7,411 nt of DNA, from assembly GCA_021129915.1 (NCBI GenBank), contig JAJOKI010000002.1, positions 1 through 7,411 on the forward strand, written 5' to 3'. A program made the translations under genes and the position numbers. The stretch is from Methanocellales archaeon (lineage in GTDB: Archaea; Halobacteriota; UBA148; JAJOKI01). The notes under the pieces were generated by a model. That model did no database searches, was not told where the DNA came from, and worked only from the letters and a program-made list of their open reading frames with translations. How positions within the stretch are numbered: position 1 is the first letter of the stretch; each line of letters begins with the position of its first letter. Positions 1-7,292 of this stretch are shown in pieces.

Positions 1-140
1 CACAGCGAGGTCAAGTGGAGCGAAATAGCAAGGCGGGCGATGTGGGACTATGCGAGGAGACTTGAGCTGATGGATAAGATAGGTTAGACCATAAGCTCAA
101 AAAAGCCATATTCAAGCACTACAGGGAGTCAACCAGATAA
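1..140 (+). pseudogene. VapB-type (ribbon-helix-helix) antitoxin, 3' remnant, frame broken
   Basis: The window opens inside a reading frame that gives HSEVKWSEIARRAMWDYARR followed by LELMDKIG and a TAG stop at 85-87. The pattern charged-W-S-E-x-x-R-x-A followed by a Y-x-R-x-L-E-L-x-D-K helix is typical of archaeal VapB antitoxins with a ribbon-helix-helix DNA-binding fold; the N-terminal strand lies outside the window. In full-length relatives about 30 more residues follow, ending in a basic helix. Here a plausible piece of that tail (LDHKLKKAIFKHYRE) is found at 84-128 in another frame, running to a TAA at 138-140. I infer that a segment between DKI and LDHK was deleted, shifting the frame. 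A VapC-type toxin remnant follows directly, as expected for such an operon. The family assignment rests on remembered consensus patterns, not on a search. A short but functional antitoxin stopping at 87 cannot be excluded. Confidence 0.55.
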
Positions 141-508
141 TCAGAGATTCAGCCACAAGGAAACTCCTGCTCAACCCTGAACTCGAATTGTATTTACCAG
201 ATTACGTATTCTCCGAGCTGAAGAGGCACAAAGATGAGATTATCAATCGAAGCGGTCTTAGTGAAGACGAGCTCTACATTCTGCTGTACACCATCATGGA
301 TCGCATAACCATCATATCCAAAGAGGATTTTGCAGAATATATTCCCAAAGCATGGAAGATCATGGCTGAGATCGACGAAAACGACACGCCTTTCCTAGCA
401 TTGGCCATGTCATTTGAGAACGATGGAATCTGGAGCGAGGATGACCACTTTAAGGAGCAAAACGAGGTAAAGGTCTGGAAGACCAGGGATCTTATCGATG
501 TTCTTTGA
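129..508 (+). pseudogene. PIN-domain (VapC-type) toxin, 5'-truncated
   Basis: An open frame runs from after a stop at 92-94 to TGA at 506-508, with PIN-family similarity from about 129. Intact archaeal PIN toxins of this group begin with a strand carrying the first catalytic Asp (x-D-T-N-x-[IV]) and continue into IRDSATRK. Here only NQIIRDSATRKLLL remains: the start codon, the Asp-Thr and about four residues before IRDS are absent. The rest looks intact: LPDYVFSELKRHKDEI (second acidic residue, Glu of SEL), the IDENDTPFLALA helix and GIWSEDDHF (remaining acidic residues), then VKVWKTRDLIDVL at the end. The only nearby in-frame start is TTG at 188, which would drop the whole first strand and helix. 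VapC toxins are Mg2+-dependent RNases that need the full acidic quartet, so this copy should be inactive. It follows the VapB remnant on the same strand, so the two were probably one operon. Confidence 0.7.
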
Positions 509-531
509 TCTCACAGATGGTTGTAGGATCA

Positions 532-775
532 TCACCGAGTAACTTCCTGAGACTTGGGCATTATATATTTGAAGCCGTTTTCGCAAATTCTCACGATAGT
601 AGCAGTCGTATACCTGCTCAGCACAGCTATCTTATCGAAATCAGGATCCTCAGAGATGATCGTATAGATGCCATGAGTTATGGCGCACGCAGCGTGGATG
701 GCATCTCTTGGATCGATAATGAATTCCCACATATAAAATCGCATAGATGGGGACGGTAGAATCCAGATATATCAA
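532..775 (-). pseudogene. Second PIN-domain (VapC-type) toxin, internally deleted and frameshifted
   Basis: Two halves of a PIN toxin lie in different frames. Starting at a TTG at 775-773, which overlaps the upstream antitoxin stop as TTGA, the frame reads LIYLDSTVPIYAILYVG, a typical PIN N-terminus with the first catalytic Asp (LDS). That frame then becomes nonsense. The conserved C-terminal part, IDPRDAIHAACAITHG then IYTIISEDPDFDKI, lies in the frame open from an ATG at 744 to a TGA at 532-534. It carries the D-A-I-H-A-A helix and the SEDPDFD acidic motif of the family. Roughly 60 central residues, including the expected middle Glu, are missing between the halves. After FDKI (about 628) the frame continues for 31 codons that I cannot match to the family. 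The antitoxin remnant upstream and the tight overlap support a former toxin-antitoxin operon. The toxin cannot be functional as read. Confidence 0.65.
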
Positions 776-900
776 CCTAATCGCTCCTCAAGCCCCTCCT
801 CATGTGCCTCGTGCGGATGTATCCTTCTGGTGAAAAGTGGGGCAGACTTCGCGATTTTCCTGAACGCCTGTGGGATGACCACCTGTCCTTTCTTGTTCAT
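772..900 (-). pseudogene. AbrB/MazE-type antitoxin remnant
   Basis: This 42-codon minus-strand frame runs from ATG at 900-898 to TGA at 774-772. It opens with MNKKGQVVIPQAFRK, a clear match to the SpoVT-AbrB swapped-hairpin DNA-binding motif (x-K-K-G-Q-V-V-I-P-x-x-[FL]-R). Family members normally continue with L-G-[IL]-x-x-G-D and a second beta hairpin. Here the text goes straight to IAKSAPLFTRR and a charged tail, HEAHEEGLEERLG, like the C-terminal helix by which these antitoxins grip a PIN toxin. I infer an in-frame deletion of about 30 residues. A few N-terminal residues may be missing as well, since relatives usually have some before the KKGQ. The ATG overlaps the TGA of the DUF1614-like gene (ATGA), and the stop overlaps the toxin TTG (TTGA). 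This gene is therefore attached to the end of the argH-gatDE operon. It could still be expressed, but the fold looks incomplete. Confidence 0.6.
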
Positions 901-1547
901 CTCGGGCCTTCGGTCATTCGTGCAAGAGGCATAGTGAGTATGCCAAGCATGACCGCGATGACGCCTGCGACGAATATCGCATCGAAAACACCTGCACCAC
1001 CTATCGAGAGATAAACCGGTGTGGGCGGTTGATATGCCAATATCTCATTCAGTCGAAGCATATCGGCGCCGACCAGAATCCCCATTGAACTGGAGACATA
1101 TGAAATCGGTCCCACGCGCTTCCATATCTTTTTCGATAACCCAATGCCAATTATCGCGGCCACCAAGGATAGCAGATAGATGTTACTGATTAATACGCCC
1201 TTTCCTGGAATAAACTCGGACAGCTGATATGCTATAACTGCCACAACAGCGACACCAATCAAACAAGCCATAAACGGTGCTCTGCCGCTCTTTACCATCC
1301 TAACAGATATTACAACAGGGATAAGGCACCCTGCCACGTTAATGGCGAGGATCGTATTTTCATACCAGTAAATTGGTATGTCCGGTATGAACCTGAATGC
1401 GACAATCGAACCGAACAATAGCACAAGCGTTTCAAAAACAGTGAATCCTATATCCTGAAACGCCTTGATGACAACATACAAAATAAATGCCAAGGCAAAG
1501 ACCGTCAGCCCTATAAACATCAAGGTGTCTAACTGATTTCCAAACAT
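897..1547 (-). CDS. DUF1614-family integral membrane protein
   Basis: This 216-residue, strongly hydrophobic protein has about six or seven membrane segments: roughly residues 8-28, 35-53, 65-84, 92-110, 118-137, 147-165 and 185-207. The best family marks are GADMLRL at 160-166 and SIGGAGVFDAIF at 181-192, which fit the DUF1614 pattern (I-G-A-D-L-L-x-L, then S-I-G-G-A-G-x-F-D-x-I-F) as I remember it. No function is known to me. The conserved acidic residues in or near membrane segments suggest a transporter or membrane enzyme, but that is speculation. It starts at ATG 1547, 15 nt after the DUF5350-like gene, with no clear Shine-Dalgarno in the AT-rich gap, and its TGA overlaps the downstream AbrB remnant by 4 nt. 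It is probably co-transcribed with gatE. The length fits the family and there is no sign of damage. Confidence 0.7.
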   Translation of the reverse strand: MFGNQLDTLMFIGLTVFALAFILYVVIKAFQDIGFTVFETLVLLFGSIVAFRFIPDIPIYWYENTILAINVAGCLIPVVISVRMVKSGRAPFMACLIGVAVVAVIAYQLSEFIPGKGVLISNIYLLSLVAAIIGIGLSKKIWKRVGPISYVSSSMGILVGADMLRLNEILAYQPPTPVYLSIGGAGVFDAIFVAGVIAVMLGILTMPLARMTEGPR

Positions 1548-1562
1548 TGATTTTAAATCTAT

Positions 1563-1748
1563 CTATTTATTTTTAGGACCTAACACGGCTTTTTCAGACC
1601 GCGCAATCTTCCTTCTGACATGGCCCGTGGAATCGTATCTCTGTCCAGGTCCAGGTCGTTTGGTTGCAACCCCGCTCTTTGGAATAAGTCTAATTTTTCC
1701 TTTTCTTCCCTTTATCCGAATCCATTCTACACTTCCTGTTTTACCCAA
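1563..1748 (-). CDS. Small basic DUF5350-like protein
   Basis: This 61-residue protein starts with TTG at 1748-1746, one base after the gatE stop. A Shine-Dalgarno-like GGAGAGG in the last gatE codons lies at suitable spacing and supports this start. The sequence begins MGKTGSVEWIRIKGRKGK and holds a central KRPGPGQRYD at 30-39 and a basic tail. It has 18 Lys/Arg against 3 acidic residues, so it is extremely basic and probably binds nucleic acid or the ribosome. I recognise the pattern (MGKTGSVEW near the N-terminus, K-R-P-G-P-G-Q-R-Y-D in the middle) as the DUF5350 family of methanogen-type archaea, from memory. There are no cysteines, membrane segments or catalytic motifs. The tight coupling to gatE suggests a link to translation. 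No function is established to my knowledge. The coding call is strong; the role is unknown. Confidence 0.75.
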   Translation of the reverse strand: MGKTGSVEWIRIKGRKGKIRLIPKSGVATKRPGPGQRYDSTGHVRRKIARSEKAVLGPKNK

Positions 1749-1749
1749 A

Positions 1750-3651
1750 TTATCCTCTCTCCTTTATAATGTCGCTGACCTTTTCTTTAAGAATTGTGCT
1801 GACAAGCTTCCCATCTACTTTGCCTCTGAGTTCGAGCATCACCACACCCATCAAAGGTCCGATTACTCCATATCCTTTTTCTTTGATAAAGGCTCTCTTT
1901 GATTGTACGATCCTCTCTATAACACTTTCGATTGCCACCCTATCCAGCGTCTGCAGGCCAGCTTCAGAGGCAATTTCTTCTGCAGTTTTATCCGGATTGT
2001 TTGCCAGACCTTCAAGTACCCGGGGAATGCCTTCTTTGGCAATTTTGTTGGCACATATCAATTCAAACAATTCGATGAAATGCATAGCCTCCAAATTCTG
2101 AACGGGCACGCCCCTCCTCTTAAGTTCTGAAGTCGTCGCCTCCAGCGTCATGACTACCAGAGTTGGAGAGATGTTTAACCTCATAATCTGCTCGAAAAGA
2201 GGCGCGTTTGCCGAGCGTGTGATCAATTCGGCAAGTTCTTCGTTAAGGCCATAGTCCTTCATATATCGCTCTTTGCGCTCCTGAAACAGTTCTGGAAGGG
2301 AACGCTTGATTCGCTTCAATCTCTTTTTGGATATCCTGACCGGCAGCACGTCCGTCTCTGGATACATTCGTGCAGCGCCGGGAAGGGGCCTCATATAGGC
2401 AGAATTGCCATCTGGCAGGGCACGTCTCGTCTCTTCAGGCACTCCGTCCAGCGCCTCATTCGCCCGCTTAACCACGGCATTCAGTGCAGAACGCACCTGC
2501 CCCTCATCGCCTGCGGCGATTACTACGCAGTCGTCTGGACCTGCACGGACTTTTTTACGGACCGTGTTGACCTCCGTCTTCGTGATGCCGTATTTGGGCA
2601 GTTCGTCGGTATGAAAAATTCTGCCCACGCCAAATCGCTTTGCATGGTCCGAGAACTCAGCGCCCAGAGTGCGATTGGACTGGATTTCGCGCCCCACTAA
2701 TCCGCCAAAATTGGGGAGATTGACTGCCATGACGATGCCGCTTTTCAGCGCAGTTTCAATCACCGTGCACCTGGTATTGGCAAATATATCACTTACGCCT
2801 ATCACATCGGCTTTTATCCTCATGGCACCGCGCTTCTTGAGCTCCTCGCGAATTCTCAATAACCCTACTTGGCGGGTTACTTCGTTCTCCACGATTGACT
2901 TGATCAAATTGAGGGTCTGCACACCTTTTATCTCAACCCTCGCCCCCTCTGCAATCGAGATGTTGACGTCCTGTCGAATGGTGCCTATGCCCCTTTTTAC
3001 TTTTCCAGTGGAACGCAGGATAATTCCGATGTGCTCAGCGACGGAACGTGCCTGTTCGGGCGTTGTGATGTCCGGCGCAGTTCCTATCTCGACCAGCGGA
3101 ATCCCCAATCGGTCGAGTGAATATGTTCTGCCATCATCGGGTATTCTCTGTGCTGCTTCCTCCTCCAGACAGAGTATATCGATTCGAACCGCACTGCCAT
3201 CTACGACGATGTTCCCGTTTGAGGCGATAAGAGCAGTTCGCTGAAAACCCGACGTGTTTGAACCATCTATGACTATCTTTCTCATCGTGTGGGTTTCATC
3301 GACCACCCTCATATTCAACAAGAGAGCGACTTCAAGCGCTATGTCCAGAGCCTCCTGATTTAACACTTGCGGAGGCTCCTCATCATTTTCAACTAAACAT
3401 GTCGTGTCATACCCCTTGTAGACGAACCGTCGCTGCACCTGCACCGCTTCCATGACCGCCCTGTCAATTTCGCCCAATTCGCTTTCGGTCATATGGAGAT
3501 GTCGACGTATCTCATAAATCGACTCATTATTATCTCTCAACTTCGTTGGACAGCCGCAGAACAGCTTATTTGCAGTATCCAATTGTTGATGGACTTCCAG
3601 GCCAGCCTTCAGCCCCAATCGCCGATAGTCAACCATAAGTGGATCTCTCAC
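1750..3651 (-). CDS. gatE: Glu-tRNA(Gln) amidotransferase subunit E
   Basis: GatE is the kinase/transamidase subunit of the archaeal GatDE complex. It phosphorylates the glutamyl group of Glu-tRNA(Gln) with ATP and amidates it with ammonia supplied by GatD, giving Gln-tRNA(Gln) in the cytoplasm. From the GTG at 3651 the protein has 633 residues. The GatB-like catalytic domain carries GLEVHQQL (17-24), [12 protein letters not shown] (128-139), CLEEEAAQR (161-169) and [12 protein letters not shown] (222-233). An AspRS-type GAD insertion, the hallmark that separates GatE from GatB, spans about 280-415. [16 protein letters not shown] follows at 420-435. The helical and YqeY-like tail, about 490-633, includes [13 protein letters not shown] (598-610) and would contact the tRNA. 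Start choice: GGAGA lies 5 nt before the GTG at 3651, while the ATG at 3636 matches the usual family N-terminus and would give 628 residues. The gene overlaps gatD by 8 or 23 nt. It appears complete and intact. Confidence 0.95.
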   Translation of the reverse strand: MRDPLMVDYRRLGLKAGLEVHQQLDTANKLFCGCPTKLRDNNESIYEIRRHLHMTESELGEIDRAVMEAVQVQRRFVYKGYDTTCLVENDEEPPQVLNQEALDIALEVALLLNMRVVDETHTMRKIVIDGSNTSGFQRTALIASNGNIVVDGSAVRIDILCLEEEAAQRIPDDGRTYSLDRLGIPLVEIGTAPDITTPEQARSVAEHIGIILRSTGKVKRGIGTIRQDVNISIAEGARVEIKGVQTLNLIKSIVENEVTRQVGLLRIREELKKRGAMRIKADVIGVSDIFANTRCTVIETALKSGIVMAVNLPNFGGLVGREIQSNRTLGAEFSDHAKRFGVGRIFHTDELPKYGITKTEVNTVRKKVRAGPDDCVVIAAGDEGQVRSALNAVVKRANEALDGVPEETRRALPDGNSAYMRPLPGAARMYPETDVLPVRISKKRLKRIKRSLPELFQERKERYMKDYGLNEELAELITRSANAPLFEQIMRLNISPTLVVMTLEATTSELKRRGVPVQNLEAMHFIELFELICANKIAKEGIPRVLEGLANNPDKTAEEIASEAGLQTLDRVAIESVIERIVQSKRAFIKEKGYGVIGPLMGVVMLELRGKVDGKLVSTILKEKVSDIIKERG

Positions 3652-4873
3652 TGATTTCTCCAGCTAAACTGGTTTGCATTAGCTGCCTGACCTCTTCTTG
3701 ACCATCCGTCCTGTCCAGCACCCACATCAGTTTGACGAGTGCGACTTCGGGCAGCATGTCCTCTCCTTCGATGACACCAGCCTTGAGCAGGTCCCTGCCC
3801 GTATCGTATACGCGGTCGCAAACCCTGCCGCTAAGGCATTGGGAGGTCATTATCACATGCATGCCGTTGTCGACCGCCCTTTTGATCGACGGAATCCACT
3901 CAGTAGATACATGTCCCAGTCCAGTGCCCTCGATTACCAGACCCTTATAACCTGCATCTGCATAATGGTCAATTATCATCGGACTTGCACCGGGGAAGAA
4001 TTTGACCAGTGCACATTTTGTCTCCAGCCCCTCCTTTAAAACCAGCTCCTGCACGTTTCTCTTTCGATACTCTCCAAAGGGATAGATTGTTTTATCTTTA
4101 TAATCCACCAGCCCAACTGGTTTGTCATTAATCGACTGGAACGCGTCTCTTTTTGAGGTGTGCATCTTCCGTACTCGCGTTCCTCTGTGTATCAGGCACT
4201 GGTCATCAGAGGAGGTCGCATGCATCACCACCGTAACCTCGGCGATATCGCTCGTCGCCACCCTGGCGGCGCAAACCGCATTCACCACGTTATCACTGCT
4301 TGGCCTGTCCGCGCTCCGTTGTGAACCCACGAGCACGATGGGTACGGGCGTCTTTAGCATAAACGACAGCGCAGCAGCCGTATATGTCATGGTGTCCGTC
4401 CCGTGAGTGATTATCACGCCGTCTGCCCCCTTCTTGATATCATCGGCGACCGCTCTCGCCAGCTCTTGCCAGTATTCAGCCCTCATATTCTCGCTTAAAA
4501 TGCCGTAGATGACTCTGCCATTGAAGTTCGCAATCTCTGCCAGTTCGGGTATGGCACTGAGTATATCCCCAACGCTAAACTGGCTGGACACCGCTCCTGT
4601 TCGGTAGTCCACCTTGCTCGCGATCGTACCACCGGTGGACAGGATGGAAACTTTTGGTAGCGCCCGGTTGCCTAATGGTGCAGGTGTTTTTTTTCTTCGT
4701 GCGATTTTTGCCCCCTTTTTTAGAACCGTGATTTTGGTGCTGGCATCCTTTTTTATCCCAACGTTATAGCCGTTATCGAGTTTAAGGACGATATATTCGC
4801 CAGTGGAGGGCATCACGAGTCCAGTATAGGTGACGTCGCCTTTTTTAATTCGAACACGGTCGCCTACCTTCAT
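3629..4873 (-). CDS. gatD: Glu-tRNA(Gln) amidotransferase subunit D (asparaginase-like)
   Basis: GatD releases ammonia from an amide donor (Gln or Asn) and channels it to GatE. The 414-residue protein has a small beta-rich N-terminal domain (1-55, [18 protein letters not shown]) that is absent from ordinary L-asparaginases, then a Lys/Arg-rich linker (53-70) and an asparaginase I-type domain. The catalytic marks are STGGTIAS (79-86, nucleophile Thr83), THGTDTM (156-162, Thr159 and Asp160) and Lys236 in RVRKMHT. The spacing between these residues agrees with the Thr/Thr-Asp/Lys set known from Methanothermobacter GatD. The ATG overlaps the argH stop as ATGA, and the 3' end overlaps gatE, so all three are probably translated in a coupled way, with GatD and GatE in equal amounts. 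The N-terminal domain and the gatE neighbour rule out a plain asparaginase. No damage is seen. Confidence 0.95.
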   Translation of the reverse strand: MKVGDRVRIKKGDVTYTGLVMPSTGEYIVLKLDNGYNVGIKKDASTKITVLKKGAKIARRKKTPAPLGNRALPKVSILSTGGTIASKVDYRTGAVSSQFSVGDILSAIPELAEIANFNGRVIYGILSENMRAEYWQELARAVADDIKKGADGVIITHGTDTMTYTAAALSFMLKTPVPIVLVGSQRSADRPSSDNVVNAVCAARVATSDIAEVTVVMHATSSDDQCLIHRGTRVRKMHTSKRDAFQSINDKPVGLVDYKDKTIYPFGEYRKRNVQELVLKEGLETKCALVKFFPGASPMIIDHYADAGYKGLVIEGTGLGHVSTEWIPSIKRAVDNGMHVIMTSQCLSGRVCDRVYDTGRDLLKAGVIEGEDMLPEVALVKLMWVLDRTDGQEEVRQLMQTSLAGEISERSTYG

Positions 4874-6306
4874 TTATGTACACCCAGTTCTTTGCCAGTT
4901 TTCCGTTTCAGATTTTTTATATGGCCTGCTATGTTCCCCTTTCTAATTTTAATCATTCTAACGGTCTCTTCTGGCGCGGGCCCCCCTCTAATCTTGCGTG
5001 TTTTTATATTGGACATCACATCGAGTGCGGTATCGACCGATTTTTGTGAAAGCCCCAACTCGCTCAGTCGTTTTCCAATCACCTTTTCGGATATGGCATC
5101 GATGTGTTTCAGCGTGCGCCCTCCGTTCCTGGCCAATGCCCCGACGATCTGGTGCGCTGTTCTGAACGATACTCCTGTCTCCCTGACGATGGTATCCGCC
5201 AGTTCTGTTGCTGTGGTGAATCCCATCTCTGCCTTGTCTCTCATCACATCGATTTTTACCTGCATCGTATCAACTACGCCGGCCATCACTCTCGATGATG
5301 ATCTGGTAATCGCAATCGCCTTCAATAAATGGGGCGTGACTTCCTGCAGGTCTCTATTATAGCTGTATGGCAGCGCTTTACAGATGGTGAGCACCGACAT
5401 CAATGCACCGTGAACGGAGCCTGTCTTTGCCCTGACCAATTCCAGCACATCAGGGTTCTTTTTCTGCGGCATAATGGAACTGGTGGATGCATAACGGTCG
5501 TCCAGTTCGATAAAGTCAAACTCTGGCGTGCTCCAGAGTATCAACTCCTCTGCGATACGGCTCAAATTCGTCATTATGTTCGAAAACGCTGACATGCACT
5601 CTATGGAGAAATCCCTCGTGCTTACCGCGTCCATCGAGTTTTCTACGATGTCGTCAAATCCAAGCAGCTGCGCCGTCCGTTCCCTATCGATCGAAAAACC
5701 AGTTGAAGCGAACGCTGCTGCGCCGAGCGGGCACAGATTAACCCGCGCATATGCATCGCAGAGCCTGTCAAAATCGCGCTCAAGCGCATCCACATATGCA
5801 ATCAGATGGTGGGCAAAGGTGGTGGGCTGGGCATGCTGAAGGTGGGTGAATCCTGGCATTATCGTCTCAGTGTGTCCCTCTGCCAACCTGATTAACACCT
5901 GCCTCAACTCAATTAACTCATGCATCAGCCCAAGCAACTCGCCTCTGAGTGCAATTCTAATGCATGCGGCAACCTCGTCGTTACGCGACTTGGCGGTGTG
6001 CATCCTTCCGCCCACCTCTTCGCCGACAGATTCTATGAGCTTGGATTCAAGCGCCATGTGAACGTCTTCATACGCCAAATTAATGCCTGCCATACCCTCC
6101 TTCTTTATGCTGTCCAGCGCCTTCAGTAGGATGGAGCAGTCATCTTTGGAGATGATATTCTGCTCAGACAGCATCACGACATGCGCCCTGTCGACGAGGA
6201 CCACGGACTCGAAAATCCATTCATCTACTTCTGGAGAAGACGTAAATTTCGCCGTTCCCTCTTCTACATCAGATGATAGACGTCCTCTTCGTAAAATATC
6301 TCTCAT
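4870..6306 (-). CDS. argH: Argininosuccinate lyase
   Basis: ArgH splits argininosuccinate into arginine and fumarate, the last step of arginine synthesis, and works as a homotetramer in the cytosol. Counted from the ATG at 6306 the protein has 478 residues, the usual length. All three conserved regions of the aspartase/fumarase superfamily are present: [10 protein letters not shown] near 103-112, [11 protein letters not shown] near 152-162 (with the active-site Thr-His), and the signature [10 protein letters not shown] near 276-285 with the catalytic Ser. The C-terminal ArgH-specific helical part ([17 protein letters not shown] onward) is intact. An in-frame GTG at 6315 would add three residues (V-N-T). 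I prefer the ATG because [11 protein letters not shown] is the usual N-terminus, but neither start has a close Shine-Dalgarno. It is the first gene of the minus-strand operon, divergent from the DUF362 gene, and its TGA overlaps the gatD ATG. Confidence 0.96.
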   Translation of the reverse strand: MRDILRRGRLSSDVEEGTAKFTSSPEVDEWIFESVVLVDRAHVVMLSEQNIISKDDCSILLKALDSIKKEGMAGINLAYEDVHMALESKLIESVGEEVGGRMHTAKSRNDEVAACIRIALRGELLGLMHELIELRQVLIRLAEGHTETIMPGFTHLQHAQPTTFAHHLIAYVDALERDFDRLCDAYARVNLCPLGAAAFASTGFSIDRERTAQLLGFDDIVENSMDAVSTRDFSIECMSAFSNIMTNLSRIAEELILWSTPEFDFIELDDRYASTSSIMPQKKNPDVLELVRAKTGSVHGALMSVLTICKALPYSYNRDLQEVTPHLLKAIAITRSSSRVMAGVVDTMQVKIDVMRDKAEMGFTTATELADTIVRETGVSFRTAHQIVGALARNGGRTLKHIDAISEKVIGKRLSELGLSQKSVDTALDVMSNIKTRKIRGGPAPEETVRMIKIRKGNIAGHIKNLKRKTGKELGVHK

Positions 6307-6394
6307 TGTATTCACGATTCTTACTCTGTCCTTATTTGGATTTAACCGTATTGTGGGAAAAAGTTTTGTATCACATCTTCACAAGCATGATACC
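6307..6394. promoter_or_regulatory. Divergent intergenic region with candidate promoters for argH and the DUF362 gene
   Basis: This short AT-richer gap separates two genes that start away from each other, so both promoters must lie here or reach into the genes. For argH, a minus-strand TTAAAT at 6345-6340 is about 27 nt upstream of the GTG at 6315 and 36 nt upstream of the ATG at 6306. For the plus-strand gene, GGGAAAAAG at 6355-6363 followed by TTTTGTAT at 6364-6371 could be a BRE/TATA pair about 27 nt before the ATG at 6395. No Shine-Dalgarno precedes that ATG, which fits a leaderless or near-leaderless transcript. These boxes are weak matches judged by eye and by spacing only. Confidence 0.4.
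6368..6393. repeat. Inverted repeat GTATCA-N14-TGATAC just before the DUF362 gene start
   Basis: The arms GTATCA (6368-6373) and TGATAC (6388-6393) are exact reverse complements separated by 14 nt. The second arm ends one base before the ATG at 6395, and the first overlaps the candidate TATA element. The 20-nt centre spacing, about two helix turns, and the position would suit an operator for a dimeric repressor. Six-base arms can also arise by chance. Confidence 0.3.
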
Positions 6395-7279
6395 ATGGTA
6401 AAATCCAAGGTCGCAGTCGAAGATGTTCACGCACAGGATTCGTTGAGGGGCGTGAAAAAAGCACTGGCAAGCATATGCGCATCCCAGTACTTCAAAAAGG
6501 ATGAGCAGATACTCGTCAAGCCGAACTACGTCACGAACGACCTTCCCTCTACGGGGGTGACCACCGACCCATACGTCGTCTTGGGCGTCGTCGAGTATCT
6601 TCGGGATAGCGGATTCGAGAATATCATCGTAGCCGAGGGGGGCTGCACTGACTTCAATACTCTGGAGACGTTTAAACGCGTGGGGCTTACCGAACTGATT
6701 CACGATGCACCAGATCGAAGATCTGGTGGAGTTGTAGTCCCATGGGGACTTCAACACTTTAAACTGGTAGACCTGAATAGGGACGAAAGGGTGAATGTGG
6801 TCATTCCAAATGCCACTAAACTTAAGGAGGTCAATGTGGCGAGGACTTTTTTCGAATGTGACGCAATAGTCTCCGTCTCTAAATTAAAGGTCCACTGTCT
6901 TGCCACCGTCACGCTCAACATGAAAAATATGATGGGCGGCATATTACCGAAGAATATCATACACGAAGATATTCATGAGAAAATAGTCGATCTGAATCGT
7001 TTGTTCATGCCGAGATTGGGTGTTATCGATGGAATAATTGGATGTCAGACTCATGAAACTGGATGCGACCCAGTGCGCTCGGATGTCATTGTAGCCGGTG
7101 GCGATATAGTGGCAACTGATGCTGTTGGTGCTTTTTTAATGGGAATATCCCCGCGCGAGGTGAAGCATTTAGAGTTGGCCGCCAGGGAGAAAATGGGGAC
7201 AAACGACCTCAAACGAATTCAGATTATGGGAGAGGATATTGTAAAACTACAAAAGCAGTATGCTCGCACAGATTTATAG
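6395..7279 (+). CDS. DUF362-family protein
   Basis: This 294-residue protein starts at ATG 6395 (MVKSKVAVEDVHAQ). The frame stays open upstream to 6083, but that stretch lies antisense to argH and does not look like this family. Features typical of DUF362 are ILVKPNYVT (39-47), a TTDPYVVLGVVEYLRDSG helix (56-73), IVAEGG (78-83) and the strongest signature, KLKVHCLATVTLNMKN followed by MMGGILPK (163-186). A C-terminal VIVAGGDIVATDAVGAFLMG (231-250) follows. There is no signal peptide and no membrane segment. Six cysteines (28, 84, 155, 168, 217, 224) are scattered, and the ferredoxin-like Fe-S domain fused to some relatives is absent. The biochemical role of this family is not settled to my knowledge. 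It runs divergently from argH and converges on a nitroreductase-like gene 13 nt downstream. The coding call is firm; the function is unknown. Confidence 0.8.
   Translation: MVKSKVAVEDVHAQDSLRGVKKALASICASQYFKKDEQILVKPNYVTNDLPSTGVTTDPYVVLGVVEYLRDSGFENIIVAEGGCTDFNTLETFKRVGLTELIHDAPDRRSGGVVVPWGLQHFKLVDLNRDERVNVVIPNATKLKEVNVARTFFECDAIVSVSKLKVHCLATVTLNMKNMMGGILPKNIIHEDIHEKIVDLNRLFMPRLGVIDGIIGCQTHETGCDPVRSDVIVAGGDIVATDAVGAFLMGISPREVKHLELAAREKMGTNDLKRIQIMGEDIVKLQKQYARTDL
6708..6728. repeat. Perfect 9-bp inverted repeat with 3-nt loop inside the DUF362 gene
   Basis: The arms CACCAGATC (6708-6716) and GATCTGGTG (6720-6728) are exact reverse complements around a GAA spacer, so the RNA could form a tight hairpin. 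The stretch codes for HDAPDRRSG-like residues in the middle of the gene. No U-rich run follows, so it does not look like a terminator. It may be a by-product of codon use. Confidence 0.6.
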
Positions 7280-7292
7280 AGCCGACAAGATG

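Noticed and set aside
505..759. An 84-codon plus-strand open frame after the first toxin
   Set aside because: The minus strand here encodes recognisable PIN-toxin fragments; the plus frame matches nothing.
1548..1562. AT-rich gap with TTTAAA as a promoter for the DUF1614-like gene
   Set aside because: It is only 15 nt and too close to the ATG for an archaeal TATA box; co-transcription from upstream is simpler.
2669..3244. A 191-codon plus-strand open frame
   Set aside because: It lies entirely antisense to gatE, which has clear family motifs throughout; its composition looks like a reverse-strand shadow.
4687..4694. Run of eight T on the plus strand, terminator-like
   Set aside because: It lies inside gatD, which is read from the other strand, where it encodes part of the Lys/Arg-rich linker.
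4892..5362. A 156-codon plus-strand open frame rich in hydrophobic residues
   Set aside because: It is antisense to the conserved C-terminal half of argH and has no recognisable motif.
6083..6394. Upstream extension of the DUF362 reading frame by 104 codons
   Set aside because: It lies antisense to the argH 5' end and across the divergent promoter region; the family-like N-terminus begins at ATG 6395.
6371..6757. A 128-codon minus-strand open frame
   Set aside because: It overlaps the DUF362 gene antisense, and the plus-strand product carries the family motifs.
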